Source of the DNA: Azospirillum sp. TSO22-1
Lineage (GTDB): Bacteria; Pseudomonadota; Alphaproteobacteria; Azospirillales; Azospirillaceae
Direction: 5' to 3'
DNA length: 44,857 bases
NCBI RefSeq assembly: GCF_003116015.1
Contig: NZ_LGQZ01000094.1
Coordinates: 1-44,857 of the forward strand
The notes below the pieces were generated by a model. The model saw nothing but the letters and a program-made list of their open reading frames with translations. It was not told the origin of the DNA and searched no databases. This document shows positions 1 through 7,767 of the stretch, in pieces. The position numbers and the translations under genes were made by a program. Position 1 is the stretch's first letter. Every line of letters begins with the position of its first letter.

Positions 1-294
1 GTCCGGAACCGGAGGCGGTTCGGGTGGCGGCAGATCGGCGACGACCGGCGCCGGCTCGGGTGGAGGCGGTTCCGGCAGGGGCTCCGGCGGTGGCGGCGCC
101 TCGGCCGCCGGTTCAGGCGGTGCCGGTTCAGGGGCAGCCGGCTCCGGGGCCGGCGGCTGCGTCAGGTCGATCTCGACGCGCACGGCGGCGGGCGCCGGCG
201 GCACGGGCTCGTAGCCCGCCACCAGCGCGGCGATCAGGCCGGCGTGCACCGCGACCGAGAGGACCTGCGCCCAGCGGCGTCGAACCCAGCCCAT
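1..294 (-). CDS. tonB: TonB energy transducer, N-terminal part (cut by window edge)
   Basis: The reading frame starts at an ATG (294-292) and is open to the window edge, giving 98 residues. A short basic N-terminus (MGWVRRRW) is followed by one hydrophobic segment at about residues 10-27, the expected inner-membrane anchor. After that comes a proline- and glutamate-rich stretch with many EPPP/PEP repeats, typical of the periplasm-spanning part of TonB. The C-terminal receptor-binding domain lies outside the window. The gene starts 3 bases after the exbD stop, so it is translated as part of the exbB-exbD-tonB unit. TonB carries proton-motive energy from ExbBD to outer-membrane receptors. The family call rests on the anchor, the Pro-rich region and the context; without the C-terminal domain TolA cannot be formally excluded. 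Confidence 0.82.
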   Translation of the reverse strand, partial: MGWVRRRWAQVLSVAVHAGLIAALVAGYEPVPPAPAAVRVEIDLTQPPAPEPAAPEPAPPEPAAEAPPPPEPLPEPPPPEPAPVVADLPPPEPPPVPD

Positions 295-297
295 GGC

Positions 298-762
298 TCA
301 GGGCGCCTTCCCCGCGGCGGGCGCAGCCGGGCCCTCGGCCATCAGCGAGACGCGGGCGAAGCCGGCCTGGCTCACCTGCCCCATCACCTCCATGACCCGA
401 CCGTAGCTGAGCAAGCGGTCACCGCGCACGTATACCACCGCGTCGGGATCCTCCCTGGCGAGCGCCGACAGCCGCGGCCCGACGTCGGCCGGCGCCAGCT
501 CCGCGTCGCGCAGGAAGACGCGGCCGTCGCGGTCGACGCTGACGACGACCGGCTGGCGCGGCTGGCTGACCTTCTGCGCCGCGGTCTTCGGCAGCTGCAC
601 CGGCACGCCGACCATCATCAGCGGCGCCGCCACCATGAAGATGACCAGCAGCACCAGCATCACGTCGATGAACGGCGTGACGTTGATCTCGGCGACCGGG
701 CGGTAGGAGAACTCGTCCTCCAGCCCGCCGCCGGACCCGGAGCCCATCGGCGCCGCGCCCAT
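298..762 (-). CDS. exbD: ExbD, biopolymer transport protein
   Basis: This 154-residue protein is an inner-membrane partner of ExbB in the proton channel that energises TonB. Near residue 25 it has the ExbD/TolR signature INVTPFIDVMLVLLVIFMVA: one membrane helix containing the protonatable Asp. The motif INVTPFIDVMLVLL is closer to ExbD than to TolR. A periplasmic domain follows (VVVSVDRDGRVFLRD, then VVYVRGDRLLSYGRVMEVM). The chosen ATG (762-760) overlaps the exbB stop codon as TGATG, which points to translational coupling. A GTG one codon upstream is a possible alternative start. Length is normal for the family. Confidence 0.93.
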   Translation of the reverse strand: MGAAPMGSGSGGGLEDEFSYRPVAEINVTPFIDVMLVLLVIFMVAAPLMMVGVPVQLPKTAAQKVSQPRQPVVVSVDRDGRVFLRDAELAPADVGPRLSALAREDPDAVVYVRGDRLLSYGRVMEVMGQVSQAGFARVSLMAEGPAAPAAGKAP

Positions 763-1427
763 CACTCGGCCGCCTTCAGGTGGCGGGCCCGCGTGCGCAC
801 CATGTGCCCGGCGAGCCGGCCGACGGCGACCGACAGGCGCTGCGACAGCCGGCCGAGGTCGCTGGTCAGCTTGTTGTAGGCGACCACCGCCGGGATGGCG
901 GCGACCAGCCCGATGGCGGTGGCGAACAGCGCCTCGGCGATGCCGGGCGCCACCACGGCGAGGCTGGTGTCGTTGGACGCGGCGATCGAGGTGAAGCTGT
1001 GCATGATGCCCCACACCGTGCCGAACAGCCCGACGAACGGCGCCGAGGACCCGACGGTGGCGAGCACCGGCAGGTGCGCGTCGAGGCGGCGCAGCTCCTC
1101 CAGCAGGGCGACGCGCATGGCGCGCTCCAGCCGCTCGCGCAGTTCGGCGCGGGTCTCGTTCGCGTCGTGGTCGTGCCACTCGTGGCGGCCGGCGGCGAGG
1201 ATGGCGGCGGGCAGGCCCGGCCCGTCCGCCTCCTCGAAGCCGCCGCCGTCGGCGACGGCCGTCTCGAAGCGGCGCGCCTGCGCGTTGGCGCGGGCCAGCA
1301 CCACCGTCTTCTCCAGCACGATGGCCCAGCACGCCGCCGAGGCGAGCAGCAGCAGCACCATCACGCCCTTCACCACCGGGTCGGCGGCCAGGAACAGGCC
1401 GACGACCGACAGGTCATGGTTCGGCAT
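762..1427 (-). CDS. exbB: ExbB, MotA/TolQ/ExbB proton channel protein
   Basis: A 221-residue inner-membrane protein with three hydrophobic segments: about residues 15-37, 115-140 and 160-185. The family core is present as VGSSAPFVGLFGTVWGIMHS. It forms the proton channel with ExbD. The FGTVWGIMHSF wording also resembles TolQ, but the exbD signature and the following TonB gene favour ExbB. The start ATG at 1427 is preceded by a strong ribosome site (GGAGGGG). The gene lies 18 bases after the DUF1775 gene on the same strand, so it probably belongs to the copper-linked operon rather than to a Tol-Pal locus. Confidence 0.92.
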   Translation of the reverse strand: MPNHDLSVVGLFLAADPVVKGVMVLLLLASAACWAIVLEKTVVLARANAQARRFETAVADGGGFEEADGPGLPAAILAAGRHEWHDHDANETRAELRERLERAMRVALLEELRRLDAHLPVLATVGSSAPFVGLFGTVWGIMHSFTSIAASNDTSLAVVAPGIAEALFATAIGLVAAIPAVVAYNKLTSDLGRLSQRLSVAVGRLAGHMVRTRARHLKAAE

Positions 1428-1445
1428 GGGTTTCCCCTCCGGGGC

Positions 1446-1982
1446 TCAGCGGCCCTGCGGCTTCTCGATGAGGGTCAGGCCGGGGGCCGGCTCGCGGTAG
1501 TCGGCGGCGGTCTTGCCGGCCTCGGGGATCTCGATCCAGCGGTGCGCGCCCTTCTCGCACTCCTGCACGACGGGGAAGTACAGCACCGTGCCGGCCGGCT
1601 TCTTCGGCAGCACGACCTGGAAGGTGAACTCGTCGTACCAGGCGTCCGGCAGGCTGCCGCCGGTCCAGGCGATCTCGGTGACGCCGTGGGTGATGGTGCG
1701 GCCGTGCGACTCGTAGGCCTGGGCGTACTCGCCCTCCTTGGTCGCCAGGGACCAGCCGGGCTTCGGCATCGGCTTGGCGTTGACGGCGCCGACGGGCAGG
1801 CGGACGCGGATGGCGGTGGTGGCGGCGCCGTCGCAGCCGTGGCCGACCTTGAGCACGGCCTTGTAGTAGCTGCCGGCCGGGGCCTCGCGGGTCTCCAGGA
1901 CGACGTGCGCGGACGCGGTGCCGGCCGTCGCGGCCAGGCACAGGAACCCGGCGCCGAGCGCCAGGGCGTGGATGCGGTTCAT
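1446..1982 (-). CDS. YcnI-type DUF1775 exported copper-binding protein
   Basis: 178 residues. A signal peptide (residues 1 to about 29, ending TASA) leaves a mature N-terminus HVVLETREAP. An N-terminal His after cleavage is the hallmark of DUF1775/YcnI proteins, where it helps bind copper(II). The rest is the family's beta-rich domain, with segments such as TTAIRVRLPVGA, PGWSLATKEG and HGVTEIAWTGG. The ATG at 1982 was chosen because the frame upstream of it encodes no signal peptide. The gene lies between a DUF2946 gene and exbB/exbD/tonB, so a role in periplasmic copper handling with TonB-dependent transport is likely. The copper role is known for the family; its use with this TonB system is inference. 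Confidence 0.88.
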   Translation of the reverse strand: MNRIHALALGAGFLCLAATAGTASAHVVLETREAPAGSYYKAVLKVGHGCDGAATTAIRVRLPVGAVNAKPMPKPGWSLATKEGEYAQAYESHGRTITHGVTEIAWTGGSLPDAWYDEFTFQVVLPKKPAGTVLYFPVVQECEKGAHRWIEIPEAGKTAADYREPAPGLTLIEKPQGR

Positions 1983-2043
1983 GAATGGGCTCCGGAACAG
2001 GGGATCGGGCGGACGCACCCGTGGCGCGCCCGGCTGAAAACGA

Positions 2044-2487
2044 TCAGACCTGTTGCGGAAGCGGCGGGGCACGCGGGTTGTGCCCGGTCAGGAAGAACGG
2101 CTGCGGACGGATGCCCGCCTCGGTCGGCAGCACCGCCGCCCCGTACGCCACCGGTACGGGCAGCGCGTCGTCCGGCGCCGCCTCCAGCCCGTGCGTGCCG
2201 AGCGCCAGGCAGAACGCGCAGAGCTGTTCGTGCTCGTGGCTGGCGGGGGCCGGCGCCTCCGGTTGCCCCTGGCGGTCGCCGTGGAGGCCGTGCTGAACGT
2301 GATGCGCGGTCGCGATGTCCGCCCGCTGTTGGGCGGCGCGGCGGGCCGCCATGGCGAAGTCCGGGACGGTGGTCTGCACCACCACCGCCAGCACCGCCAG
2401 CCACGCCAGCAGCACGCGCCCGAGGTCGGATGCGCGGGGTGCGGTCCTTCCGGTCGGTGCGGTGCGGGAACGGTGGCGGTCGGTCAT
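2044..2487 (-). CDS. DUF2946-like exported protein with His/Cys motif
   Basis: 147 residues. A basic N-terminus and a hydrophobic segment (LGRVLLAWLAVLAVVVQTTVP, residues 23-43) act as signal or anchor. The middle is His-rich (TAHHVQHGLHG), followed by ASHEHEQLCAFCLALG. The H-x-H plus C-x-x-C arrangement is characteristic of DUF2946, a family commonly found next to copper TonB receptors and copper proteins. It is the first gene of the minus-strand operon that continues into DUF1775 and exbBD-tonB. The His and Cys residues could bind metal, but no biochemical function is established. Confidence 0.7.
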   Translation of the reverse strand: MTDRHRSRTAPTGRTAPRASDLGRVLLAWLAVLAVVVQTTVPDFAMAARRAAQQRADIATAHHVQHGLHGDRQGQPEAPAPASHEHEQLCAFCLALGTHGLEAAPDDALPVPVAYGAAVLPTEAGIRPQPFFLTGHNPRAPPLPQQV

Positions 2488-2690
2488 GCGGCGGCGTTAC
2501 TCGGCGGCTTGGAGAAGACGATTCGGCCCCATCCCTAGCAACATGCATCCCGCCCGGTAATTGTCCAAGGTCAAGCGGGGACTTTGCCACTCATACGCAT
2601 GGGCCGGGTGCCTTGTCGAGTTGCCCGTTGCGTCAAGCCGCCGCCCCCAGGCCGGCACCGGCCGGGCTGTCCGGAAAGCCGCTTCAGCGA

Positions 2691-3056
2691 TCACCGCTGC
2701 CACAGCGCCGGGGTCTGCGCCAGCTGGGTCAGAAAGCTCTTGACCACCCGCAGGTCGCGCGGACAGGGCGCGCATACCGGATAACCCTGTTCGACCGCGA
2801 ATCCGAGGATAGGCCGCGGATCGGTGCCTTCTGCGCCCTCGAAGACGTTCCAGGCGCCCTGGCTCCACGTCGCGACGATGGGCCGGCAGGCGCCGGCATC
2901 CTCGACCGGCTCGACCCGGAAGTGGACGACGACGGGCCGGGTCAGCTGGGAGGTGACGGAGACCCTCACCACCCGTCCGCCGAGCTTGATCAGATACGTG
3001 CAGGTGAGCGGCGCGTCCGGCATGCATGGAAAACAGGCCGGGCGGGCCGGCGGCAT
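2691..3056 (-). CDS. Hypothetical protein
   Basis: A 121-residue frame with normal codon bias, ending at TGA (2693-2691). I do not recognise the family. It has several cysteines (ACFPC, TCTY, GACR, VCAPC) and a beta-rich look (YLIKLGGRVVRVSVTSQL, VVVHFRVEPVEDAG). There is no clear signal peptide or membrane helix. The ATG at 3056 has a G-rich stretch in ribosome-site position; an internal ATG at 3023 would give 110 residues. It is divergent from the gene at 3149. It could be a cysteine-containing stress or metal protein, but nothing in the sequence proves this. Confidence 0.5.
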   Translation of the reverse strand: MPPARPACFPCMPDAPLTCTYLIKLGGRVVRVSVTSQLTRPVVVHFRVEPVEDAGACRPIVATWSQGAWNVFEGAEGTDPRPILGFAVEQGYPVCAPCPRDLRVVKSFLTQLAQTPALWQR

Positions 3057-3148
3057 GCGCTACCCCCATTCGCGCCCGCGCCGCGCCGGGGGGAACCGCG
3101 CCGGCGGCGGCGTGGTTTGTCCTTCACCGGACACACGGGAGGCGCACC

Positions 3149-3568
3149 ATGGACACCGCGAACATCAACGACCCGCGCAGCGTGGAGGCCATCTACCCGC
3201 GCTCCGCCTTCGAGCAGGACGTGCGCTGGAACGCGCAGGACAAGACCACGGTGCAGCACGGGCTGAAGCTTCTCGCCGCGCCGGACGCGGAGGGACGCTT
3301 CCGGCTGGTGCGGGCGAACCGCCACGTCGGCGAGGTGGAGGACGGGCATCACGCTGCCCTCCTCTGCCCGCAGCTCCCCCAGGGCGAGTACGCGCACTTC
3401 GTCCAGGACGACACCGACTACGGCGGCCCGGTGGAGCAGCGCGACCCGCCGGAGGACGCGGAGGATCCCTACCGCGCCTTCATCGCGGACGTGATCCGGA
3501 CGGCGCGCGCGACCCCCCCGTTGCCGCCGATCCCGGCGGAGCGGCTGCAGGGCTTTCGCGGCGGCTGA
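3149..3568 (+). CDS. Hypothetical acidic cytosolic protein
   Basis: 139 residues from an ATG at 3149, preceded by a good ribosome site (CGGGAGG, 8 bases upstream). The frame is open further upstream, but that part is low-complexity and lacks a ribosome site. No signal peptide or membrane segment is seen. The protein is polar and acidic (VEQRDPPEDAEDPYRAF) and ends in a proline-rich tail (TPPLPPIPAERL). No family was recognised. It is monocistronic as far as I can see and divergent from the gene at 3056. Confidence 0.62.
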   Translation: MDTANINDPRSVEAIYPRSAFEQDVRWNAQDKTTVQHGLKLLAAPDAEGRFRLVRANRHVGEVEDGHHAALLCPQLPQGEYAHFVQDDTDYGGPVEQRDPPEDAEDPYRAFIADVIRTARATPPLPPIPAERLQGFRGG

Positions 3569-3582
3569 CCGGGGTCTGGGTT

Positions 3583-3608
3583 CGGATCAGGACTCCGGAT
3601 CAGGACTC
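3583..3608. repeat. Perfect 13-base tandem duplication at a gene end
   Basis: CGGATCAGGACTC occurs twice in direct tandem (3583-3595 and 3596-3608). It follows the stop of the plus-strand gene at 3568 and covers the stop codon of the minus-strand gene ending at 3600. It looks like a recent slip-strand duplication. Confidence 0.9.
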
Positions 3609-3818
3609 GGGCGCCGGGCCGGCGGCGCGGGCGCGCAGCCAGTCCACCGCCTCCATCAGCGGCCGGCTTCCCTCGCCGCGCATGTCCAGCCGGACGATGA
3701 GGTCGAGCAGTTCATCGGCCGCGTGCGCCATGTCGCCGGAAAGGTCGGGGAGCGTGGGAGCGGTCCGCCCTTGGCGGCGGGCCTCGCGGACGCTGGCGAG
3801 GAAGATGATCGAAGCCAT
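3600..3818 (-). CDS. Small hypothetical protein
   Basis: 72 residues from an ATG at 3818, with a weak ribosome site (AGGT). Two parts stand out: an N-terminal stretch with many Arg residues (ASVREARRQGR) and an amphipathic helical stretch (DMAHAADELLDLIVRLDMRGEG). No family was recognised. A start at 3854 would add 12 basic residues. The stop codon lies inside the 13-base tandem duplication. Codon bias fits a real gene, but the support is modest. Confidence 0.45.
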   Translation of the reverse strand: MASIIFLASVREARRQGRTAPTLPDLSGDMAHAADELLDLIVRLDMRGEGSRPLMEAVDWLRARAAGPAPES

Positions 3819-3994
3819 GACAGGCGACCTGTAGCGTCTTGTGTGCCCGGCCATCCTCCCACCCGAAGGCCTCCGCGGCCATGAGCCACGTCAAGCGCCC
3901 GCGATTCCGCGGTGTCCTGGGGCGTCCTGGGCGTACGGCGGGAGGGGCACCCTGTTGGACGGATAATTTCGCCCAACCTCCTTCGAAAGTTCTA

Positions 3995-4023
3995 TTCAAA
4001 CCAGTCTGGGATCTGGTATACCA
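3995..4023 (+). promoter_or_regulatory. Putative promoter and palindromic operator upstream of the CheY-like gene
   Basis: In an AT-rich island, TTCAAA (3995-4000) and TATACC (4017-4022) are 16 bases apart, as a -35/-10 pair. The -10 lies in the perfect 10-base palindrome TGGTATACCA (4014-4023). It also overlaps a flanking inverted repeat, ACCAG...CTGGT (4000-4017). A repressor bound there would block the promoter. The regulator is unknown; the GntR/FCD protein at 4541-5263 is one candidate. Confidence 0.45.
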
Positions 4024-4089
4024 TATTCGTAACACAGCGGCCCACGGCCTGTTGTGTCGGCGAGAGACCTCCCCTGCTGGAACGGACCC

Positions 4090-4476
4090 ATGGCGACCCT
4101 GGCATTGATCGAAGACGACGCGCTGATCCGCACGAGCACCGAGATGTTGCTCCAGGCCTCGGGGCACCGGGCCATCGCGGCCGAGAACGGCAACGAACTG
4201 GCGGAGAAGATCGCGGCCTGGGGCATCCAGCCCGACGCGCTGCTCTGCGACTTCCACCTCGGCCAGCAGACGGCGCTGGAAGCGGTTCCGGAGGCGCTGC
4301 GCGAGATCAAGGGCCGCGTGCCGGTGTACGTGATCACCGGCGACGCCTCGCCGGCCGTGAAGAGCAAGATCCAGGCGAACGGCTGGTACCGCCTGTGCAA
4401 GCCGCTCACCCCCTACGAGCTGCTGTTCACCGTCTCGCAGATCGAGCGTTCGGCGACGCCCCGCGCGGCGTCGTGA
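4090..4476 (+). CDS. Single-domain CheY-like response regulator
   Basis: 128 residues made of one receiver domain and no output domain. The acidic pocket is at E8-D9-D10, the phospho-accepting Asp is D54 (LLCDFHLG), the switch Thr is in VITGD and the conserved Lys is in CKPL. The ATG at 4090 was chosen because the fold starts right after it (ATLALIEDDALIRTS). No histidine kinase gene is next to it, so the partner is unknown. Several sensor kinases lie between 28 and 44 kb. Receivers with an FHLG loop at the phosphosite often pair with hybrid kinases; here that is inference. Confidence 0.88.
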   Translation: MATLALIEDDALIRTSTEMLLQASGHRAIAAENGNELAEKIAAWGIQPDALLCDFHLGQQTALEAVPEALREIKGRVPVYVITGDASPAVKSKIQANGWYRLCKPLTPYELLFTVSQIERSATPRAAS

Positions 4477-4540
4477 CCCTGCCGTCCCGCGACGGACGGC
4501 GGGCGGGGGACGGCGGATCGGGGACGGAGCGCGGGCCGCT

Positions 4541-5263
4541 TCACTCGTCCAGCAGCGCGTCGCAGGCCAGGATGAAGTCGCCGGCGGTGGTGATGTCGCC
4601 GGCCAGGGCGGCGCGCGCGGCGGCGCCGTCGCGCGCTTCCAGCCCGTCCAGCATGCCCTGGTGGTAGCGCAGCGCCACCCGGTCGGACAGCCGGCGCGAC
4701 TTGCTGCGCAGGTCGAAGTTCAACACCGGGCCGATCTGCAGCCACAGCCCCTCGATGATCTGCATCAGCGCCGGCATCTCCGCCGCCTCGTAGATGCGGA
4801 AGTGGAAGTCCTTGTTGATGGCGATCAGCCGGCCGGCGTCGGGCTCGGCGTGCGCGTGCTCCGCGGTGAAGGCGGCGTGCAGGGCGCGGATTTCGTCCAG
4901 CGCCGGTGGCGTCACCCGCTCCGCCGCCACCGCCGTGGCGTGGCCCTCCAGCATCAGGCGGATGGTGCGCAGTTCCTGGAAACGGCGGCGGGTCAGGATC
5001 GGCACGCGCACCGTGCGGTTGGGCAGCACCTCCAGCGCCTGCTCCGCCGCCAGCCGCGCGATGGCGTCGCGCACCGGCATCATGCTGGTGCCCAGCGCCC
5101 CGGCCACCGTGCGGATCGACAACCGCTCGCCCGGGCACACCTGCCCGGCCATGATGAGGTTGCGCAGGTCGCGGTATACCCGGCCCGACATGGTCTCGCG
5201 GTCGACCTTGCCCAATGAGGCGATGGCGGGCGAGGCGATGGCGGTGGTGGCTTCAGCGGGCAT
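4541..5263 (-). CDS. GntR-family (FadR/FCD subfamily) transcriptional regulator
   Basis: 240 residues. The N-terminal winged helix-turn-helix includes VYRDLRNLIMAGQ, CPGERLSIRTVAGALG and TSMMPVRDAIARL. The helical FCD domain contains the expected metal/ligand-binding pattern in INKDFHFRIYEAAE and the later YHQGMLDGLEARD. FCD regulators usually sense small carboxylic acids. The ATG at 5263 was chosen; the longer upstream frame is not domain-like. The gene is divergent from the Liv/BKACE operon starting at 5486, with a palindrome between them, so it is probably the local regulator responding to the transported acid or its breakdown product. Confidence 0.9.
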   Translation of the reverse strand: MPAEATTAIASPAIASLGKVDRETMSGRVYRDLRNLIMAGQVCPGERLSIRTVAGALGTSMMPVRDAIARLAAEQALEVLPNRTVRVPILTRRRFQELRTIRLMLEGHATAVAAERVTPPALDEIRALHAAFTAEHAHAEPDAGRLIAINKDFHFRIYEAAEMPALMQIIEGLWLQIGPVLNFDLRSKSRRLSDRVALRYHQGMLDGLEARDGAAARAALAGDITTAGDFILACDALLDE

Positions 5264-5322
5264 CTTTGCGTACGGATAATCCGCCCTTCGAACATCTTGA
5301 CGGCCCGGCCGTTCCCTGCAAC

Positions 5323-5332
5323 TGTGATCACA
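5323..5332. promoter_or_regulatory. Candidate GntR operator
   Basis: TGTGATCACA is a perfect 10-base palindrome in the 222-base divergent region between the GntR gene and the substrate-binding-protein gene. Just downstream is GCGATCGC (5340-5347), also palindromic. FCD-type GntR proteins bind short palindromes of this size, so this is the best operator candidate; the link is inferred from position. Confidence 0.45.
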
Positions 5333-5485
5333 TATCGCAGCGATCGCAAGCGTCTTCGCCGCGCCGAACTCCAAAGGAGTCCGCAACCGACCCCATCACC
5401 GATCATCCGACGGCGCCCCGGACCACCAGAACGCCGAGAAGCGAGGCCGGCGCGCTCCACCGAAAACCAGGGAGGAGAGACGACC

Positions 5486-6736
5486 ATGAGCACCCGAGGG
5501 CATTTCACCCGCCGCGCCGTGCTGAAATCGGGCGCTGGCATCGCCGCGCTGTCGGCCATCGGCGCGCCGGCCATCGTCTATGGCCAGTCCGACGTCATCC
5601 GCATCGGCCACCTGACGCCGCGCACCGGCTTCCTCGGGCCACTGGGCGAATACGCGGTGATGGGCGTGACGCTGGCGGTGGAGGAGGTGAACGCGGCGGG
5701 CGGCGTGCTCGGACGGAAACTGGAGCTGCTGGCCGAGGACAGCGTCAACCCCTCCACCGCCGCCACCAAGGCCGAGCGCATGATCGAGCGCGAGAAGGTC
5801 GCCGCCATCCTGGGCGAGATCAGCTCGGCCTCGGGCCTGTCGATCTCGCAGGTGGCGGGGCGCAACAGGACGCTGTTCATCCAGACCGGCTGCAATTCGG
5901 ATGAGCTGCGCGGCAAGTCCTGCAACAAGTACATGTTCCACATCGAGGGCGCCAACACGATGTACGTGAAGGCGGTGGGACAGGCGCTGCTGCTGGAGAA
6001 CATGGTGAAGGGCAAGAAGTGGTTCGGCCTGACCGCCGACTACGCCTTCGGCCACGACCTCTTGCGGGTGACCAAGAAGTTCGCGCAGGAGAACGGCGGC
6101 AGCTTCGTCGGCGACGAGCTGGTGCCGACCGACGCCACCGACTTCAGCCCCTTCATCCTGAAGATCCGGCAGGCGCGGCCGGACCTGGTGGTGTCGAACC
6201 TCGCCGGCAACCAGATCACCAACTTCATCAAGCAGTACAGCGAGTACAACCTGCCCTTCCCGATCGCCGGCGGCGGCTTCGACACCGCGGCGGCGTGGGG
6301 TGCGCCGGACTCCTTCGCCGGCATCTGGCCGTGCATCTGGCACCACACCGTGGCCTCGCCGAGCGCGCAGAAATTCACCGACGCCTTCACCAAGCGCTGG
6401 GGCAAGCCCCCGGAGAACCAGGCGTGGGGCGACTATCTCAGCGTCAAGGTGCTGGCGCAGGCGATGGCGGAGACCAAGTCGACCGACAGCACCGCGCTGG
6501 TCAAGCACCTGGAATCCGGCGCCAAGTTTGACGTGATGAAGGGACGCGAGGGCTATTTCCGCAACTGGGACCACCAGCTGATCGCCGAGATGTACTCGAT
6601 CCGGCCGAAGGCGAAGAACCAGCAGAAGGACAAGTGGGACATCCTGGCCCTCGGCCCCGCGGTGCCGGCGGGCGGGCAGGACCTGGAGATCATCGCGCCG
6701 ACCAGGGAAGAGAACGCCTGCACGTTCCCGGCTTAG
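5486..6736 (+). CDS. Liv-type ABC transporter substrate-binding protein
   Basis: A 416-residue periplasmic-binding protein (Peripla_BP_6/LivK-like). The N-terminus has a twin-arginine-like signal (FTRRAVLKSGAGIAALSAI) that ends near VYGQ. The mature part begins DVIRIGHLTPRTGFLGPLGE, standard for this fold, followed by VAAILGEISSASGLSISQ. The ATG at 5486 has a strong GGAGGAG site 9 bases upstream. It is the first gene of the operon with LivH, the LivMGF fusion and three catabolic enzymes, so it sets the substrate specificity of the system. The family binds branched-chain amino acids, urea, short amides and aromatic or hydroxy acids. The downstream enzymes point to a hydroxy or keto acid here. 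Confidence 0.92.
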   Translation: MSTRGHFTRRAVLKSGAGIAALSAIGAPAIVYGQSDVIRIGHLTPRTGFLGPLGEYAVMGVTLAVEEVNAAGGVLGRKLELLAEDSVNPSTAATKAERMIEREKVAAILGEISSASGLSISQVAGRNRTLFIQTGCNSDELRGKSCNKYMFHIEGANTMYVKAVGQALLLENMVKGKKWFGLTADYAFGHDLLRVTKKFAQENGGSFVGDELVPTDATDFSPFILKIRQARPDLVVSNLAGNQITNFIKQYSEYNLPFPIAGGGFDTAAAWGAPDSFAGIWPCIWHHTVASPSAQKFTDAFTKRWGKPPENQAWGDYLSVKVLAQAMAETKSTDSTALVKHLESGAKFDVMKGREGYFRNWDHQLIAEMYSIRPKAKNQQKDKWDILALGPAVPAGGQDLEIIAPTREENACTFPA

Positions 6737-6742
6737 CAAAAA

Positions 6743-6864
6743 GCCCTCCCCCAGCTCCGCTGGGGGAGGGTTGGGTGGGGGCAGCGGCCTCTCGAGCAGG
6801 CCGTAGCCCCCCCCTTCCCGCTTCGCGGGCCCCTTCCCTCCCCCGCCGGGGGCGAGGGAGGGGA
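6743..6864. repeat. GC-rich palindromic repeat, long subtype
   Basis: A multi-hairpin element between the binding-protein gene and livH. A CCCTCCCCCAGC / GCTGGGGGAGGG hairpin is followed by GGGTGGGGGCAGCGGC, with its complement near GCCGTAGCCCCC, and a final CCCTCCCCCGCCGGGGGCGAGGGAGGG hairpin. The same layout occurs at 17131-17256 and 21349-21491. Here it could stabilise the 3' end of the abundant binding-protein mRNA or attenuate read-through into the membrane genes. Confidence 0.85.
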
Positions 6865-6881
6865 GTTTAAGGAGTCCCCCG

Positions 6882-7757
6882 TTGGAACTCGTCTTCATCG
6901 TCGAGCAGGTGCTGAACGGGCTGGTGGTCAGCGCGTACTACCTGCTGATCGCGCTGGGGCTGTCGCTGATCTTCAGCCTGGGCGGGGTCGTCAACCTCGC
7001 GCACGGCGCCTTCTATGCGCTGGGCGCCTACTTCGCCATCGAGGTCGAGAAGCGGCTGGGCTTCCTCGGCGCCTTCGCGCTGTCGCCGGTGCTGGTGGCG
7101 CTGCTCGGCGTCGCGCTGGAGCGCACGATGCTCAAGCGCTTCTACCGCTCCGACCCGATCCTCAGCCTGCTGCTCACCTTCGGGCTCGCCATGGTGATCG
7201 AGCAGGTGATCCGCATCGTCTGGGGCGCCGCACCCCTGCCCTTCCAGATCCCGGCGTTCCTCAAGGGGCAGCTGTTCCTCGGCGACTTCATCTACTCCTA
7301 CTACCGGCTGGCCATGCTGGGCGTGGCGGCGACGGCGGTGGTGCTGACGTGGCTGCTGTTCAACAAGACCTCCTTCGGCCGCGTGGTGCGCGCCGGCGTG
7401 CAGAACCCGGACATGGTGGCGGTGCTCGGCATCTCGCTGGCGCCGGTGATGACCATCGTCGTCGCCATCGGCATCGGGCTGGCGGGGCTGGCCGGCGTGC
7501 TGCTGGCGCCGATCGCCGGCGTCCACCCGGCGATGGGGACGGAGATCATCACCGCCGCCTTCGTCGTGGTGGTGATCGGCGGCCTGGGCAGCTTCTGGGG
7601 CGTGGTGCTGGCCGCCATGCTGGTCGGCGTGGTGCGGGGTCTGGCCGTCTACTACATGCCGCCGGCCGCCGAGGCGTCCATGTACCTGCTGATGCTGCTG
7701 GTCCTGCTGCTGCGCCCACGCGGCCTGCTGGGCGAGCGCATCCAGAAGTTCGAGTGA
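6882..7757 (+). CDS. livH: LivH-type ABC transporter permease
   Basis: 291 residues with about eight hydrophobic segments across the whole length (BPD_transp_2 family). Typical LivH text includes GLVVSAYYLLIALGLSLIFS, VVNLAHGAFYALGAY and the EAA-like cytoplasmic loop NKTSFGRVVRAGVQNPDMVAVLGI. The start is TTG (6882), with GGAG 9 bases upstream; no ATG fits as well. It ends 10 bases before the LivM-LivG-LivF fusion, with which it would form the membrane channel. Starting on TTG right after a hairpin repeat suggests reduced expression compared with the binding protein. Confidence 0.92.
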   Translation: MELVFIVEQVLNGLVVSAYYLLIALGLSLIFSLGGVVNLAHGAFYALGAYFAIEVEKRLGFLGAFALSPVLVALLGVALERTMLKRFYRSDPILSLLLTFGLAMVIEQVIRIVWGAAPLPFQIPAFLKGQLFLGDFIYSYYRLAMLGVAATAVVLTWLLFNKTSFGRVVRAGVQNPDMVAVLGISLAPVMTIVVAIGIGLAGLAGVLLAPIAGVHPAMGTEIITAAFVVVVIGGLGSFWGVVLAAMLVGVVRGLAVYYMPPAAEASMYLLMLLVLLLRPRGLLGERIQKFE

Positions 7758-7767
7758 GGGCCGACGC

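Noticed and set aside
2488..2690. CueR/MerR-type promoter for the copper operon (TTGACC on the minus strand near 2571)
   Set aside because: No dyad with the expected 19-base spacing and no convincing -10, so it could not be supported.
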